Positions 1 through 12,031 of a stretch of 64,000 nt of DNA are shown piece by piece (the first letter of the stretch is position 1; each line of letters starts with the position of its first letter). The notes under the pieces are model-generated. The model made no database searches. It was not told the origin of the DNA and saw only the letters and a list, made by a program, of their open reading frames with translations. The stretch is from Mycobacterium florentinum. GTDB taxonomy: Bacteria > Actinomycetota > Actinomycetes > Mycobacteriales > Mycobacteriaceae. The translations under genes and the position numbers were made by a program. Where the stretch lies: positions 1,178,001 through 1,242,000 of the forward strand of contig NZ_AP022576.1 of the NCBI RefSeq assembly GCF_010730355.1, written 5' to 3'.

Positions 1-141
1 CCACAGCTCAATAAGACACAACTGCCGTCACGACAAATGTCGTGGGGCAGCGACGTGCCCTTGTCCAACTATTCCAGGCCCCTGGGATTCCGTCGACGTC
101 GCGCTTCGCTGGCGAGCAAACGTCCCGACGGCATTCCGGGG

Positions 142-870
142 TCAGTACTCGATGATCCTAGTCAGGTACGGCGTCATGCCGGGCTTGCGCACGGCGCTCA
201 CGGTCACCTTGCCCGCGCTTCCGGAGGCCTCCAGCATCTGGCCGTTGCCCAGGTACATCGTGACGTGCTGGCCGCCGCCGGGACCGTAGAAGATCAGGTC
301 GCCGCGCCGCGCCTCGCTGGGAGGAATGTGGCGCCCGGCGTTGTACTGGTCGCCGGAGAACCGCGGGATCAGCACGCCCACCCCGGCGAACCCGTACCGC
401 ATCAACCCCGAGCAGTCGAATCCGGTGATGTTAGCGCCGTCGTCGATGCCCTTGCTCGGACCCTGCAGCGAGCCGCCACCCCACGAGTACGGCACCCCCA
501 TCTGGGAGCCCATCCGCCGGATCACGTACTCGATGGCCTGACGGCCGTTCGCGCGCGGGATCTTTGCGCCCGGGTTGGTGGGCGTGGCGGAGGCGGCGGG
601 AGCGGGATCACCCAGGATGTTGATCCCGAGACCGCCGAGGAATTGCCTGCCCAGGTCCATCGTGGTCTGGGTGGCCTGCGCAGTCGCCTGCAACGAGGCG
701 TTGGCGACGGCCAGCGGGTCGCCCGGGGCGCCGGCACTGATCGTGGCCGGCAGCGTCGGATCCCAGGCTCCGGGGTCGGCGTTGGACGGAGCGGCGACAG
801 ACAACATCAGCCCGGTCACCATAGCGGTGACCCAGACCAGGTTGATGACGCGAAAACGCTTCTGCCGCAT
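142..870 (-). CDS. ripB: Secreted NlpC/P60 peptidoglycan endopeptidase RipB
   Basis: This 242-residue exported hydrolase is predicted to cut the D-Glu to meso-DAP bond in peptidoglycan stem peptides. An N-terminal signal peptide (residues 1 to about 31) ends in SNA before DPG. The C-terminal half is an NlpC/P60 domain with Cys153 in FDCSGL, His202 in QHVTMYLG and Glu214. Cys-His and His-Glu spacings (49 and 12) match those in RipA next door. Unlike RipA it lacks the long coiled-coil domain. The ATG has an AGGAG-type ribosome site and lies 9 bases after the ripA stop, so the two are probably co-transcribed. Length and position match M. tuberculosis Rv1478. The 141 bases beyond its stop hold nothing recognisable. 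Confidence 0.95.
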   Translation of the reverse strand: MRQKRFRVINLVWVTAMVTGLMLSVAAPSNADPGAWDPTLPATISAGAPGDPLAVANASLQATAQATQTTMDLGRQFLGGLGINILGDPAPAASATPTNPGAKIPRANGRQAIEYVIRRMGSQMGVPYSWGGGSLQGPSKGIDDGANITGFDCSGLMRYGFAGVGVLIPRFSGDQYNAGRHIPPSEARRGDLIFYGPGGGQHVTMYLGNGQMLEASGSAGKVTVSAVRKPGMTPYLTRIIEY

Positions 871-879
871 AGCTCCTCG

Positions 880-2319
880 TTAGTAGTCGATGTAGCGGAC
901 CACGTAGGGCGTCATGCCGCTGGTGCGCACGGGCGCAACGCGCACCTTCAAGCCGATGTCGGGGGCCTCGAGCATCTGGCCTTGACCGAGGTAGATCGTC
1001 ACGTGCTGGCTACCGCCCGGGCCGTAGAAGATGACGTCGCCGCGGCGCATTTGGGAGGACGGGATCTTGCGACCCAGGTTGTACTGCGAACCCGAGTAGT
1101 GCGGCAGCTTGATGCCCACCCCGGCGAACGAGTACAGGACCAGGCCCGAGCAGTCGAAGCCGGTGATCCCGGCACCCGAGTCGATTCCCTTACTCGGGCC
1201 GGCCGCGTTGCCGCCGCCCCAGGAGTAGGGCACGCCGATCTGCGACATACCGCGGCGGATCACGTATTCGGAGGCCTGCCGACCGTAGACCCGCGGAATG
1301 CGTCCTCCGACCCCACCCGGTGTGGCGTTGGTGATCCCGGTGTCGTCGGGCTTGAGAATGCCGATCGACTGCAGGAAACCCTTCCCCATTTGCGCGGTCA
1401 CCTGAGTGGAGGTGGCCGAGATGCCCAGCACCTGGTTGATCACCGCGACCGGGTCACCCGGCACGTTGGCGCTCGGCACCATGGGAAGCGTGGGATCCCA
1501 ACCGTCCCAATGCCGGCCCCCGGACGGGGGTGCACCCGCCGGCGCTCCCGGATCCCACCGGTCGCCCGACGTCGGCACACCGGGGTCTCCCGCGCCGGTC
1601 GACCAATGCGCGGACGCGAGTTGCGCCTGCTGAAGTTTGGCCTGAGCCGCGTCTCGCTCGGCGGCCAGGCGGATGATCTGCTCACGCTGTTGTTCGAACT
1701 TGTGCTTCGAGTTGGTCAGTGCGGCGACCGCGGCGTCCTGGCTGGATTTCGCGTCGGCAGCGGCCTTTTCGGCTTTCTGCTTGGCCAGCCGGGCCGCGGA
1801 CTCCTTGTTCACCTGCTCGGTGCGCGCCCGCTGCAGGTTGTCCATCACCGTCTGGGAGCTGGCCGCCAGGGTCCGCGAAGCGCTTTCGGTGGCGATGATG
1901 TCCTCGGGACTCCGCGCGGTCAGGTAGCTGCCCGACGGACCATTCATATAGGTGGCCGCCGCGAAGGTGTCGAAACGGCGTTGGGCCGCAGCGATTGCCG
2001 CGTTGGCATCCCTGACCGATTGCCGGCTGACCTCGAGGTCGTGCTGCGCGGCGGTCACGTTGTCCCGTGCGGTCTCCACATCGACCAGGGCCTTGTTGAC
2101 GGCCTCTTGCTCGCCCTGGATTTCGGCGCTCAGGTCTTCCAGACGCTGGTTGGCTTTGGCGACGTTGGCGATCAGCGCGCCGAGGCCCTCGGCGTTCGGA
2201 TCAGCCTGCGCCAGACCCGCAGTGGTGACGAGCACGGCCACACTCAGGATCGTTGGAATGACCGGACGGACCAGCCTGGCGAAGGGTCGCGCAGCAGAGC
2301 CCCGGCGTGTGAGTCTCAT
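880..2319 (-). CDS. ripA: Peptidoglycan endopeptidase RipA
   Basis: This 479-residue cell-wall hydrolase is needed in mycobacteria for septal cleavage. It has a signal peptide ending near residue 40 (LAQADP). A long helical coiled-coil segment rich in Ala, Gln and Glu (about 45-255) is known in the family to act as an autoinhibitory lid. A Pro/Gly-rich linker with DPG/DPT motifs leads to the C-terminal NlpC/P60 domain with Cys390, His439 and Glu451. Close similarity of the last 140 residues to RipB shows the two are tandem paralogues. A GGGGAG ribosome site precedes the ATG. The 240-base gap upstream (2320-2559) should hold the promoter; I saw no convincing operator there. Confidence 0.96.
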   Translation of the reverse strand: MRLTRRGSAARPFARLVRPVIPTILSVAVLVTTAGLAQADPNAEGLGALIANVAKANQRLEDLSAEIQGEQEAVNKALVDVETARDNVTAAQHDLEVSRQSVRDANAAIAAAQRRFDTFAAATYMNGPSGSYLTARSPEDIIATESASRTLAASSQTVMDNLQRARTEQVNKESAARLAKQKAEKAAADAKSSQDAAVAALTNSKHKFEQQREQIIRLAAERDAAQAKLQQAQLASAHWSTGAGDPGVPTSGDRWDPGAPAGAPPSGGRHWDGWDPTLPMVPSANVPGDPVAVINQVLGISATSTQVTAQMGKGFLQSIGILKPDDTGITNATPGGVGGRIPRVYGRQASEYVIRRGMSQIGVPYSWGGGNAAGPSKGIDSGAGITGFDCSGLVLYSFAGVGIKLPHYSGSQYNLGRKIPSSQMRRGDVIFYGPGGSQHVTIYLGQGQMLEAPDIGLKVRVAPVRTSGMTPYVVRYIDY

Positions 2320-2559
2320 TCGACTTAGCTCCCCTTGGGCTTAGCGCGGAAGGCGGCGCCAGCCCCATTTTTCACTACAAGCGCCAAAGACAACACGAGC
2401 ATCATTTGCACCGTACGTCACAGTGGTCGCCGGGGAAATGCTCGTCACAAATCGCAACCCTCTACGTGCGTTTAATGTGACCGAACGGTGATCTGCCCGA
2501 TTTGCCGTGTGGCAAGGCGAGTTCGACCCGGCGAAATCGGCCGAGTCGGATACAGGTGG

Positions 2560-3123
2560 TTAGACGCCCTTGGCAGGCTCGCCGGCGTGGGCGTCGCCCG
2601 CCTCGACCGGGGTTGCTGAACGCCTACTGCGCAACTGCAGGAACCGGGCGCCGACGGCCGCGGCGAGCACACCGATAAGCAGGAAAATAGTCAGCCCGGT
2701 CCAGGGGAATTCGGGGGTTTCCAACTCGTGCAAAAAGTGCTGTGCCGAGACCACCGGGTTGCCCGTTTTGGCAATGTCTTCGCCGGCCTCGAGAGTGACC
2801 CGCGGGAACTGCGTGCTGTAGGTGCCGACGAAGTTCGGGCTGAGCGTCAGGACCGTGGCGTCGTGATAGTCGGCGCCGACCACGGTGGAGATGTCGCGCA
2901 GCGGCGTGTCGTTGGGCGGGTTGTGGTCGAGCAAAACGATTTTCAGGTTGATGCCCGCCGCATGAGCGTGGTTGACCACGTCGAGCAGGGCCGGCATCGC
3001 CTCGGGTGGCGCGCTGACCCCGGAGGCGGCAACCTGTGCCTTGACCACCGTCATGTCGACGTCTTGCGGAATGTAGGCGGGCAATGCCGGGATCGTCTGG
3101 ACGAAAGCGTCGTGCCCGGTCAA
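2560..3123 (-). CDS. Rv1476-family membrane protein
   Basis: A 187-residue protein of unknown function, matching Rv1476 by position and length. The first 135 residues are soluble and include ALPAYIPQDVD. One hydrophobic segment follows near residues 143-163 (WTGLTIFLLIGVLAAAVGARF), then a short basic and acidic cytosolic tail, giving an N-out or tethered-domain layout. I chose a TTG start at 3123 because AGGAGG lies 5-10 bases upstream; a second TTG ten codons further out has no such site. It lies upstream of ripA in the same direction but 240 bases away, so it is probably a separate unit. It is divergent from acn. Confidence 0.8.
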   Translation of the reverse strand: MTGHDAFVQTIPALPAYIPQDVDMTVVKAQVAASGVSAPPEAMPALLDVVNHAHAAGINLKIVLLDHNPPNDTPLRDISTVVGADYHDATVLTLSPNFVGTYSTQFPRVTLEAGEDIAKTGNPVVSAQHFLHELETPEFPWTGLTIFLLIGVLAAAVGARFLQLRSRRSATPVEAGDAHAGEPAKGV

Positions 3124-3237
3124 GGTGTCCCTCCTGCGCTCGAAACAGCCCAAGTGCTACAGGCACCGTACGCGAACAGTAGGGAAAAGGGGTTTCAACC
3201 CGGCCCCGACCCGACAACACTGAAAATTAGCGGGCCG

Positions 3238-3248
3238 CTGTATTACAG
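3238..3248. promoter_or_regulatory. Candidate operator upstream of acn
   Basis: CTGTATTACAG is an 11-base palindrome with 5-base arms around one central base, 78 bases before the acn start in the divergent acn/Rv1476-like gap. In corynebacteria a TetR-type repressor encoded just after acn binds a palindrome in the acn promoter. The same gene order here makes this a reasonable candidate site. That assignment is inference; the arms are short. Confidence 0.3.
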
Positions 3249-3325
3249 GACAAGCGTACTGTTAGAGTTGCACCGCACCGCCGACACGGCCCGTCGGTGG
3301 CAGAACTTAATCCCAGGGAGTTGAT

Positions 3326-6142
<2,817 letters not shown>

Positions 6143-6167
6143 TCCAAGCCGAACCACGCCCCGGCCC

Positions 6168-6752
6168 ATGCCAAAAGTCAGCGAGGACCATCTGGCGGCT
6201 CGCCGCCGCCAGATCCTGGACGGTGCGCGTCGTTGCTTCGCCCAACACGGCTACGACAGGGCCACCGTCCGGCGGCTGGAGCAGTCGATCGGGATGTCGC
6301 GCGGTGCGATCTTCCACCACTTCCGGGACAAGGACGCACTGTTTTTCGCGCTCGCGCACGAGGACGCCGAGCGGATGGCCGACGTCGCGTCCCGCGAGGG
6401 TCTCATCCAGGTGATGCGCGACATGCTTGCCGCGCCCGAGCAGTTCGACTGGTTGGCGACCCGGCTGGAGATCGCGCGCAAGCTGCGCAACGACCCCGCG
6501 TTCAGCCGCGGATGGTCGGAGCGTTCCGCGGAACTGGCAGCGGCGACACACGATCGACTGCAACGACAGAAGCAAGCACACCGGGTGCGCGACGACGTAC
6601 CCGGTGACGTGTTGCAGTGCTACCTGGAACTGGTCCTGGACGGATTGGTGGCCCGACTGGCCTCCGGGGAAGATCCGCAGCGGCTGTCCGCCGTGCTCGA
6701 CCTGGTCGAGAACTCGGTGCGCCGCAACGATTCTGGACCTTCTGGGCCGTAG
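6168..6752 (+). CDS. acnR: TetR-family regulator, AcnR-like
   Basis: A 194-residue regulator with an N-terminal TetR helix-turn-helix. Residues 1-60 contain RRRQILDGARRCFAQHGYDR, then SIGMSRGAIFHHFRDKDALF. The C-terminal ligand-binding helical domain differs between families, so the ligand cannot be read from sequence. In Corynebacterium glutamicum the TetR protein encoded directly after acn (AcnR) represses acn. Position 25 bases downstream and overall length match that protein and Rv1474c. The start is ATG 6168 (MPKVSEDH); the open frame runs further upstream through the end of acn but those residues look non-coding. It ends 27 bases before the stop of the convergent small HTH gene. Confidence 0.88.
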   Translation: MPKVSEDHLAARRRQILDGARRCFAQHGYDRATVRRLEQSIGMSRGAIFHHFRDKDALFFALAHEDAERMADVASREGLIQVMRDMLAAPEQFDWLATRLEIARKLRNDPAFSRGWSERSAELAAATHDRLQRQKQAHRVRDDVPGDVLQCYLELVLDGLVARLASGEDPQRLSAVLDLVENSVRRNDSGPSGP

Positions 6753-6779
6753 CAACCAGCCGCGGCCGGAGGACGCGTG

Positions 6780-6971
6780 CTAGCGGTGGCGAGCCGTGTG
6801 GTTGGGGCCGCCGCGACTGCGCATCGGGGTACCCGACTCGCGCAGCATGCTATGAATCGACCCATAGGACCTGCCGGTGTTCGCAACGAGCGTCCGAATG
6901 CTCGCCCCGCCTTCGTACGCATTGCGCAGCTCGTCAATCAACTCGGCGCGCATCTCTTTCGACTTTGGCAC
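6780..6971 (-). CDS. Small helix-turn-helix protein (Rv1473A-like)
   Basis: A 63-residue basic protein with a compact helix-turn-helix reading LIDELRNAYEGGASIRTLVA then GRSYGSIHSMLRESG. This resembles the DNA-binding part of resolvase or sigma-like small regulators. The tail is Arg/Gly/His-rich. A GTG start at 6971 gives the same length as M. tuberculosis Rv1473A and is preceded by GGAGGGG. A second GTG four codons upstream is less well placed. It lies downstream of the ABC-F gene, same strand, separated by about 100 bases that could carry its own promoter. Target and role are unknown. Confidence 0.75.
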   Translation of the reverse strand: MPKSKEMRAELIDELRNAYEGGASIRTLVANTGRSYGSIHSMLRESGTPMRSRGGPNHTARHR

Positions 6972-7075
6972 TGACCCCTCCACGCTTGAAACTCAAACCC
7001 AAGCACCAAGAGTAAGAACCCGTCGGCAAACGCGTGTCGATTTCGCCGAATTTGCGCGAGATGAGTTAGGTGGCC

Positions 7076-8704
7076 TCAGGCGAGCTCGATCAGATCCCGG
7101 TAGTCCTCGGACCAATAGTCCTCGGTGCCGTCGGGCAACAGGACGACGCGTTGCGGGTCGAGGGCTTCTGCCGCACCCGGATCGTGGGTCACCAACACCA
7201 CCGCGCCTTGATAGCTGCGCAGTGCGTCGAGCACCTGTTCGCGCGACGCGGGATCCAGATTGTTCGTCGGTTCGTCCAGCAGCAAGACGTTCGCCGTGGA
7301 TGCGACCAGGCCGGCCAGCGCGAGCCGCGTCTTCTCGCCACCGGACAGGGTGCCGGCCGGTTGATCGAGCTGCGGGCCGCTGAACATGAATGCCCCCAGC
7401 AGGCCGCGCAGGTCCTGCTCACCCGACTCGGGTGCGGCGTGCCGGATGTTCTCCCACACGGTCGCGTCGTTGTCGATGGTGTCGTGCTCCTGCGCGAAAT
7501 AGCCCATCCGCAAACCGTGTCCGGGCTCCAGCCCGCCGGTGTCGGGCGTCTCGGCGCCGGCCAGCAGCCGCAGCAGCGTCGTCTTGCCCGCGCCGTTGAG
7601 CCCCAGCACCACCACCCGGGAGCCCCGGTCGATCGCCAGGTCGACCCCGGTGAACACCTCGAGCGATCCGTAGGACTTGCTCAGCCCCTTGGCCACCAGC
7701 GGGGTGCGCCCGCACGCGGCCGGGGTCGGAAACTTGATCCGGGCCACCCGGTCGGCGACGCGTTCCTCGTCGAGAGAGGCCATCATCCGATCGGCACGGC
7801 GCAACATGTTCTGGGCCGCAACGGCTTTGGTGGCCTTCGCACCAAGTTTGGCCGCCTGCGAGCGCAATGCGGTGGCCTTGCGTTCGGCGTTGGCGCGTTC
7901 GCGCCGGCGCCGCTGTTCGTCCGTGGCCCGCGCGTCGAGATACTTCTGCCACGTCATGTTGTAGACGTCGACCTCGCCGCGCACGGCGTCCAGGAACCAC
8001 ACCCGGTTGACGACGTCGGCGAGCAAGTCGACGTTGTGGCTGATGACCACCAGGCCGCCGGTGTGCGACCGCAAGAAATCCCGCAGCCAGCCAAGCGAAT
8101 CCGCATCCAGGTGGTTGGTCGGTTCGTCGAGCAGCAGCGTGGTCGACGATCCCGCACCGGTGTCGGAGGCGGCGAACAGGATTCGCGACAGCTCCACCCG
8201 GCGGCGCTGACCACCGGACAGGGTGCGCAGTTGCTGCGTCATGACCCGTTCCGGCAGACCGAGACTCGCGCAGATTCGGCCGGCTTCGCTTTCGGCGCCA
8301 TAGCCACCCAGTGCGACGAACCGCTCCTCCAGTTGCCCGTAACGACGGATCGCGCGGTCGCGCGCCTCATCGTCGGCAACCTCGGCCATCAACGCCTGCT
8401 GCTTCTCCAGATCGGTGAGCAGCACGTCGAGTCCGCGAGCCGACAGCACCCGGTCGCGGGCCAGCACGTCGAGATCGCCTTCTTTGGGATCCTGTGGCAG
8501 GTAACCGATTTCGCCGGTGCGGGTGAGCGACCCGGCATACGGTTCGCTTTCCCCGGCCAGGATGCGCAGCGTCGTGGTCTTGCCCGCTCCGTTGCGCCCG
8601 ACCAGCCCGATGCGGTCGCCCGGCTGAATCCGGAGATCCGGGCCGTCGGGTGAGAGCAAGATGCGCGCGCCAGCGCGGACCTCAAGGTCCGTAGCCGTGA
8701 TCAC
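7076..8704 (-). CDS. ABC-F family ATPase (Rv1473-like)
   Basis: A 542-residue protein with two ATP-binding cassettes and no membrane segment. Cassette one has Walker A near residues 36-43, LSGGQ at 162-166 and LLDEPTNHLD near 191-200. Cassette two has Walker A near 368-375, LSGGE at 453-457 and LLDEPTNNLD. The charged linker between them (about 245-325, rich in Arg, Ala and Lys) is the ribosome-facing arm typical of ABC-F proteins. Members act on the ribosome, either protecting it from macrolide-type antibiotics or regulating translation, and are not transporters despite older names. It follows the crotonase gene by 24 bases, so the two may share a transcript. Which ABC-F subgroup it belongs to is unresolved. 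Confidence 0.92.
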   Translation of the reverse strand: MITATDLEVRAGARILLSPDGPDLRIQPGDRIGLVGRNGAGKTTTLRILAGESEPYAGSLTRTGEIGYLPQDPKEGDLDVLARDRVLSARGLDVLLTDLEKQQALMAEVADDEARDRAIRRYGQLEERFVALGGYGAESEAGRICASLGLPERVMTQQLRTLSGGQRRRVELSRILFAASDTGAGSSTTLLLDEPTNHLDADSLGWLRDFLRSHTGGLVVISHNVDLLADVVNRVWFLDAVRGEVDVYNMTWQKYLDARATDEQRRRRERANAERKATALRSQAAKLGAKATKAVAAQNMLRRADRMMASLDEERVADRVARIKFPTPAACGRTPLVAKGLSKSYGSLEVFTGVDLAIDRGSRVVVLGLNGAGKTTLLRLLAGAETPDTGGLEPGHGLRMGYFAQEHDTIDNDATVWENIRHAAPESGEQDLRGLLGAFMFSGPQLDQPAGTLSGGEKTRLALAGLVASTANVLLLDEPTNNLDPASREQVLDALRSYQGAVVLVTHDPGAAEALDPQRVVLLPDGTEDYWSEDYRDLIELA

Positions 8705-8728
8705 GATCGCTCTCCTCGATACCAGTCG

Positions 8729-9538
8729 TTATTTGTCGTCGGTGAACACCGGGGGCCGCCGCTCTGCACGCGCGGTAACCGCTTCTTCGAAGTTCGCGGT
8801 GAGCAGACGGACGAAAAGCTGTCCCAAGCCTTCGGCTTGCATGTGCCCTTCCAGGCTACCGGCGTCCAGTCCACTCCACAGTGTGCGTTTGGTCAATTCG
8901 ATTCCGGGCCGCGAGAACGCGGCGATCCGCGCGGCGATCGCGTAGCAGGTGTCCAGCAGCTGGCCCTCGGGCACCTGGCAGGACACCAGCCCGATGCGCT
9001 CGGCCTCCTCGGCGGTGACATCGCGACCGGTCAGCATGATCTCGAATGCCCGCGACGCGCCGATGGCCCTGGGCAGCAGGTAGGACAGCCCCAGTTCGCT
9101 GGCGGTCAGCCCGTTGTTGATGCCCGCGGCCCGGAAATAGGCATTGGTCGAGGCCACCCGGATGTCGGCGGCCAGCGCCAGGCACAGCCCACCGCCGATG
9201 GCGGCGCCGTTGACCGCGGCGATGACCGGCTGATGCAGGCGCCGCAGCGCCAGGATGACGTCGTCGAGCAGCTCCATCGAGCGCAGCGCGTACGTCGGCC
9301 GGGTCAGCCCGTCAACGTTCGGCACCGTGCCCGCGGACTTGTGATCGGCGCCCGAGGAGAATCCCCGACCCGCCCCGGTCAGCACCACGACCCGCACGGA
9401 GTTGTCGTAAGTGACCTCTTCCAGGGCCGCCTTCAACGGCACCATGACATCGAACGCCATGGAATTCATCCGCTCGGGCCGGTTGAGGGTTATCAGGGCG
9501 ACGCCGGGCCGCGAGTGTTCAACGAGTACCAAACTCAC
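8729..9538 (-). CDS. echA12: Enoyl-CoA hydratase/isomerase (crotonase) family protein
   Basis: A 269-residue crotonase-fold protein, called EchA12 from its place beside the thioredoxin and ABC-F genes. Features include the CoA-binding loop GRGFSSGADHKSAG, an oxyanion-hole region NGAAIGGGLCLALAADIRVAS near 107-127, and NNGLTASELGLSYLLPR. One glutamate in ASELG sits where active hydratases carry a catalytic acid. Reaction and substrate are not established by sequence. The start at GTG 9538 gives a slightly shorter protein than the annotated M. tuberculosis one. The next gene in the same direction upstream is thioredoxin, 49 bases away. Confidence 0.85.
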   Translation of the reverse strand: MSLVLVEHSRPGVALITLNRPERMNSMAFDVMVPLKAALEEVTYDNSVRVVVLTGAGRGFSSGADHKSAGTVPNVDGLTRPTYALRSMELLDDVILALRRLHQPVIAAVNGAAIGGGLCLALAADIRVASTNAYFRAAGINNGLTASELGLSYLLPRAIGASRAFEIMLTGRDVTAEEAERIGLVSCQVPEGQLLDTCYAIAARIAAFSRPGIELTKRTLWSGLDAGSLEGHMQAEGLGQLFVRLLTANFEEAVTARAERRPPVFTDDK

Positions 9539-9587
9539 CCGTGAACGGTATCGCGGCCGTTGCTAGAGACCTATTCGGCGGCGCGCC

Positions 9588-9938
9588 TCAGGCTTGATCT
9601 GCCTGAGCCGCCTCGACGTCGAAGTCCCTGATTTGCTGCACCAGGTCTTCCAGCGCCGCCGGCGGCAGCGCACCCGGCTGGTTGAACAGCAGTTTGCCCT
9701 TCTTGAAGGCCATCAGCGTCGGGATGGACCGAATCTGGGCAGCGGCGGCCAGCTGCTGTTCGGCCTCGGTGTCGACCTTGGCGTGCACGATGTCGGGGTG
9801 CTTCTCCGACGACGCCTGGAAAGTCGGCCCGAACTGGCGGCATGGCCCGCACCAGGAAGCCCAGAAGTCGACCAGCACGATGTCGTTGTTCTCGATGGTC
9901 GCGTTGAACTGCTCGGCAGTGAGATCCTGTGTAGTCAC
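9588..9938 (-). CDS. trxB1: Thioredoxin
   Basis: A 116-residue cytosolic dithiol-disulfide carrier with the active site WCGPC (Cys30 and Cys33) and the cis-proline region RSIPTLMAFKKG. In M. tuberculosis two thioredoxin genes (trxA, trxB1) stand between ctpD and echA12. Here there is one, directly before echA12, so I assign it to trxB1 by synteny. An annotator could equally call it trxA. There is no ctpD beyond it. About 250 bases with no gene separate it from the divergent fadE15 start. Confidence 0.9.
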   Translation of the reverse strand: MTTQDLTAEQFNATIENNDIVLVDFWASWCGPCRQFGPTFQASSEKHPDIVHAKVDTEAEQQLAAAAQIRSIPTLMAFKKGKLLFNQPGALPPAALEDLVQQIRDFDVEAAQADQA

Positions 9939-10191
9939 GTTTCGCCTAACGCCGGGTACTGCTCGGATGTTCCCTCATACTGCTCCGGCCAGCGGTGATT
10001 GGCCAGCTCGACGGTGTGTGCCGCATCACCCGGAGGGCCACGCCGGCCGCTCTTCCCAATGAAGAGTTGGGTTTTCGTTTGCGGGGCGACAACGGCCGGT
10101 GCCCCGAGGTTACGGTTGCGGAGGGTTTCCCCGCTCGGAGACACTTAGGGCTGTTGATCCGTCGCCGGACGGACCAGTCGAGGGAGATGTC

Positions 10192-12021
10192 TTGGGTCAC
10201 TACATCGCCAACGTCCGTGATCTCGAGTTCAACATCTTCGAAGTTCTCGAGGTGGGCGCGATTCTGGGCGCCGGGCAGTACAGCGAGCTGGACGCCGACA
10301 CGGTGCGGACCATCTTGTCCGAAGCCGCCCGCCTGGCCGAAGGTCCGGTCGCCGAAACCTTCGCGTTCGCCGACCGCAATCCGCCGGTCTTCGATCCCAA
10401 TGCGCACACGATCAGCGTCGCGCCCGAGTTGGCCAAGACCGTGCAGGCGATCAAGGACGCCGAGTGGTGGCGCCTCGGCCTGGCCGAGGACATCGGCGGC
10501 ATGCCCGCGCCGCCGCCGCTGGCGTGGGCGGTCAATGAGATGATCTTCTGCGCCAATCCGTCCGCGAGCTTCTTTTGCCTGGGACCCTTTATGGCGCAAG
10601 CGCTTTACGCCGAGGGCGACGAGGAGCAGAAGCGTTGGGCGGCCGAGGGCGTCGAGCGCGGCTGGGCGGCGACGATGGTGCTCACCGAACCCGACGCGGG
10701 CTCCGACGTCGGTGCGGGCCGCAGCAAGGCCATCGAGCAACCGGACGGCACCTGGCACATCGAGGGCGTCAAGCGGTTCATCTCCGGCGGTGACGTCGGC
10801 GACACCGCCGACAACGTCTTTCATCTGGTGTTGGCCCGCCCGGAGGGTGCCGGCCCCGGCACCAAGGGGCTGAGCCTGTTCTACGTGCCCAATTACCTCT
10901 TCGACCCCGACACGTTCGAACTCGGCGCCCGCAACGGAGTTTTCGTCACGGGGCTGGAACACAAGATGGGCATCAAGTCCTCCCCCACCTGCGAGCTGAC
11001 CTTCGGCGCCACGGACGTACCGGCCGTGGGCTATCTGGTCGGCGGCGTGCACAACGGGATCGCGCAGATGTTCACCGTGATCGAGCACGCCCGCATGACG
11101 ATCGGCGTCAAGGCCGCCGGCACGCTTTCCACCGGCTACCTCAACGCACTTGCCTACGCCAAGGAGCGGGTGCAGGGTGCCGATCTGACCCAGATGACCG
11201 ACAAGACCGCACCGCGGGTCACGATCATGCACCACCCCGACGTGCGCCGCAGCCTGATGACCCAGAAGGCCTACGCCGAAGGACTGCGGGCGCTCTACAT
11301 GTATGCCGCGGCGCATCAGGATGATGCTCTCGCACAACAGGTTTCGGGCGCCGATCACGAGATGGCGCACCGCGTAGACGATCTGCTGCTGCCCATCGTC
11401 AAGGGCGTGAGCTCCGAGCGGGCCTACGAGATACTGACGGAGTCGTTGCAGACCCTCGGCGGCTCGGGCTTCCTGCAGGACTACCCGCTCGAGCAGTACA
11501 TCCGCGATTCCAAGATCGATTCTCTCTACGAGGGCACCACCGCGATCCAGGCCCTGGACTTCTTCTTCCGCAAGATCGTTCGCGACCACGGCGCGGCACT
11601 GCAGTTCGTGACCGCCCAGATCAGCCGGACCATCGATGACTGCGACGAGGCGCTCAAATCGCAAGCACAGGCGGTCCAATCCGCCCTCGACGAGGTGACG
11701 TCGATGACGGGCGCGCTGACCGGATACCTGATGTCGGCAACTCAGCAACCCACCGAGATTTACAAGGTGGGGCTGGGATCGGTGCGCTACCTGCTCGCGG
11801 TCGGCGACCTGCTCATCGGCTGGCGACTGCTGGTACAGGCCGGGGTTGCGCACGCCGCGCTGGCCGACAACCCCGACGAGAAAGACGTGGCGTTCTACCA
11901 GGGCAAGATCGCGACGTCGGCGTTCTTCGCCAAGAACATGCTGCCGAAACTGACCGCGCTGCGCCGCGTCATCGAATCCATCGACGACGACGTCATGCGC
12001 ATTTCCGAAGACGCGTTTTGA
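10192..12021 (+). CDS. fadE15: Acyl-CoA dehydrogenase FadE15
   Basis: A 609-residue flavoprotein of the long acyl-CoA dehydrogenase class, with an extra C-terminal region beyond the roughly 400-residue core. It is predicted to carry out the FAD-dependent first step of fatty acid beta-oxidation. Visible signatures are [14 protein letters not shown], the [20 protein letters not shown] stretch, and YEGTTAIQ with likely catalytic Glu447. I chose TTG 10192 (reading [14 protein letters not shown]) because AGGGAG lies just upstream and the protein then begins like other FadE15 proteins. The frame is open further upstream but without similarity. The gene converges on the YihY-family gene with only 10 bases between stops. 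No electron transfer flavoprotein genes are nearby. Confidence 0.92.
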   Translation: MGHYIANVRDLEFNIFEVLEVGAILGAGQYSELDADTVRTILSEAARLAEGPVAETFAFADRNPPVFDPNAHTISVAPELAKTVQAIKDAEWWRLGLAEDIGGMPAPPPLAWAVNEMIFCANPSASFFCLGPFMAQALYAEGDEEQKRWAAEGVERGWAATMVLTEPDAGSDVGAGRSKAIEQPDGTWHIEGVKRFISGGDVGDTADNVFHLVLARPEGAGPGTKGLSLFYVPNYLFDPDTFELGARNGVFVTGLEHKMGIKSSPTCELTFGATDVPAVGYLVGGVHNGIAQMFTVIEHARMTIGVKAAGTLSTGYLNALAYAKERVQGADLTQMTDKTAPRVTIMHHPDVRRSLMTQKAYAEGLRALYMYAAAHQDDALAQQVSGADHEMAHRVDDLLLPIVKGVSSERAYEILTESLQTLGGSGFLQDYPLEQYIRDSKIDSLYEGTTAIQALDFFFRKIVRDHGAALQFVTAQISRTIDDCDEALKSQAQAVQSALDEVTSMTGALTGYLMSATQQPTEIYKVGLGSVRYLLAVGDLLIGWRLLVQAGVAHAALADNPDEKDVAFYQGKIATSAFFAKNMLPKLTALRRVIESIDDDVMRISEDAF

Positions 12022-12031
12022 CCTCTCGGCG

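Noticed and set aside
37..2328. A 763-codon open frame on the plus strand opposite ripB and ripA
   Set aside because: It mirrors two clear genes on the other strand, is Arg/Gly/His-rich and has no domain; high GC removes stops by chance.
2417..2449. Two GTCACA sequences upstream of ripA, considered as an MtrA site
   Set aside because: They are 27 bases apart, not the close tandem spacing I recall for MtrA sites; six-base matches alone are too weak.
9946..11853. A 635-codon minus-strand frame opposite fadE15
   Set aside because: Antisense to a well-supported dehydrogenase gene, with low-complexity composition and no motif.
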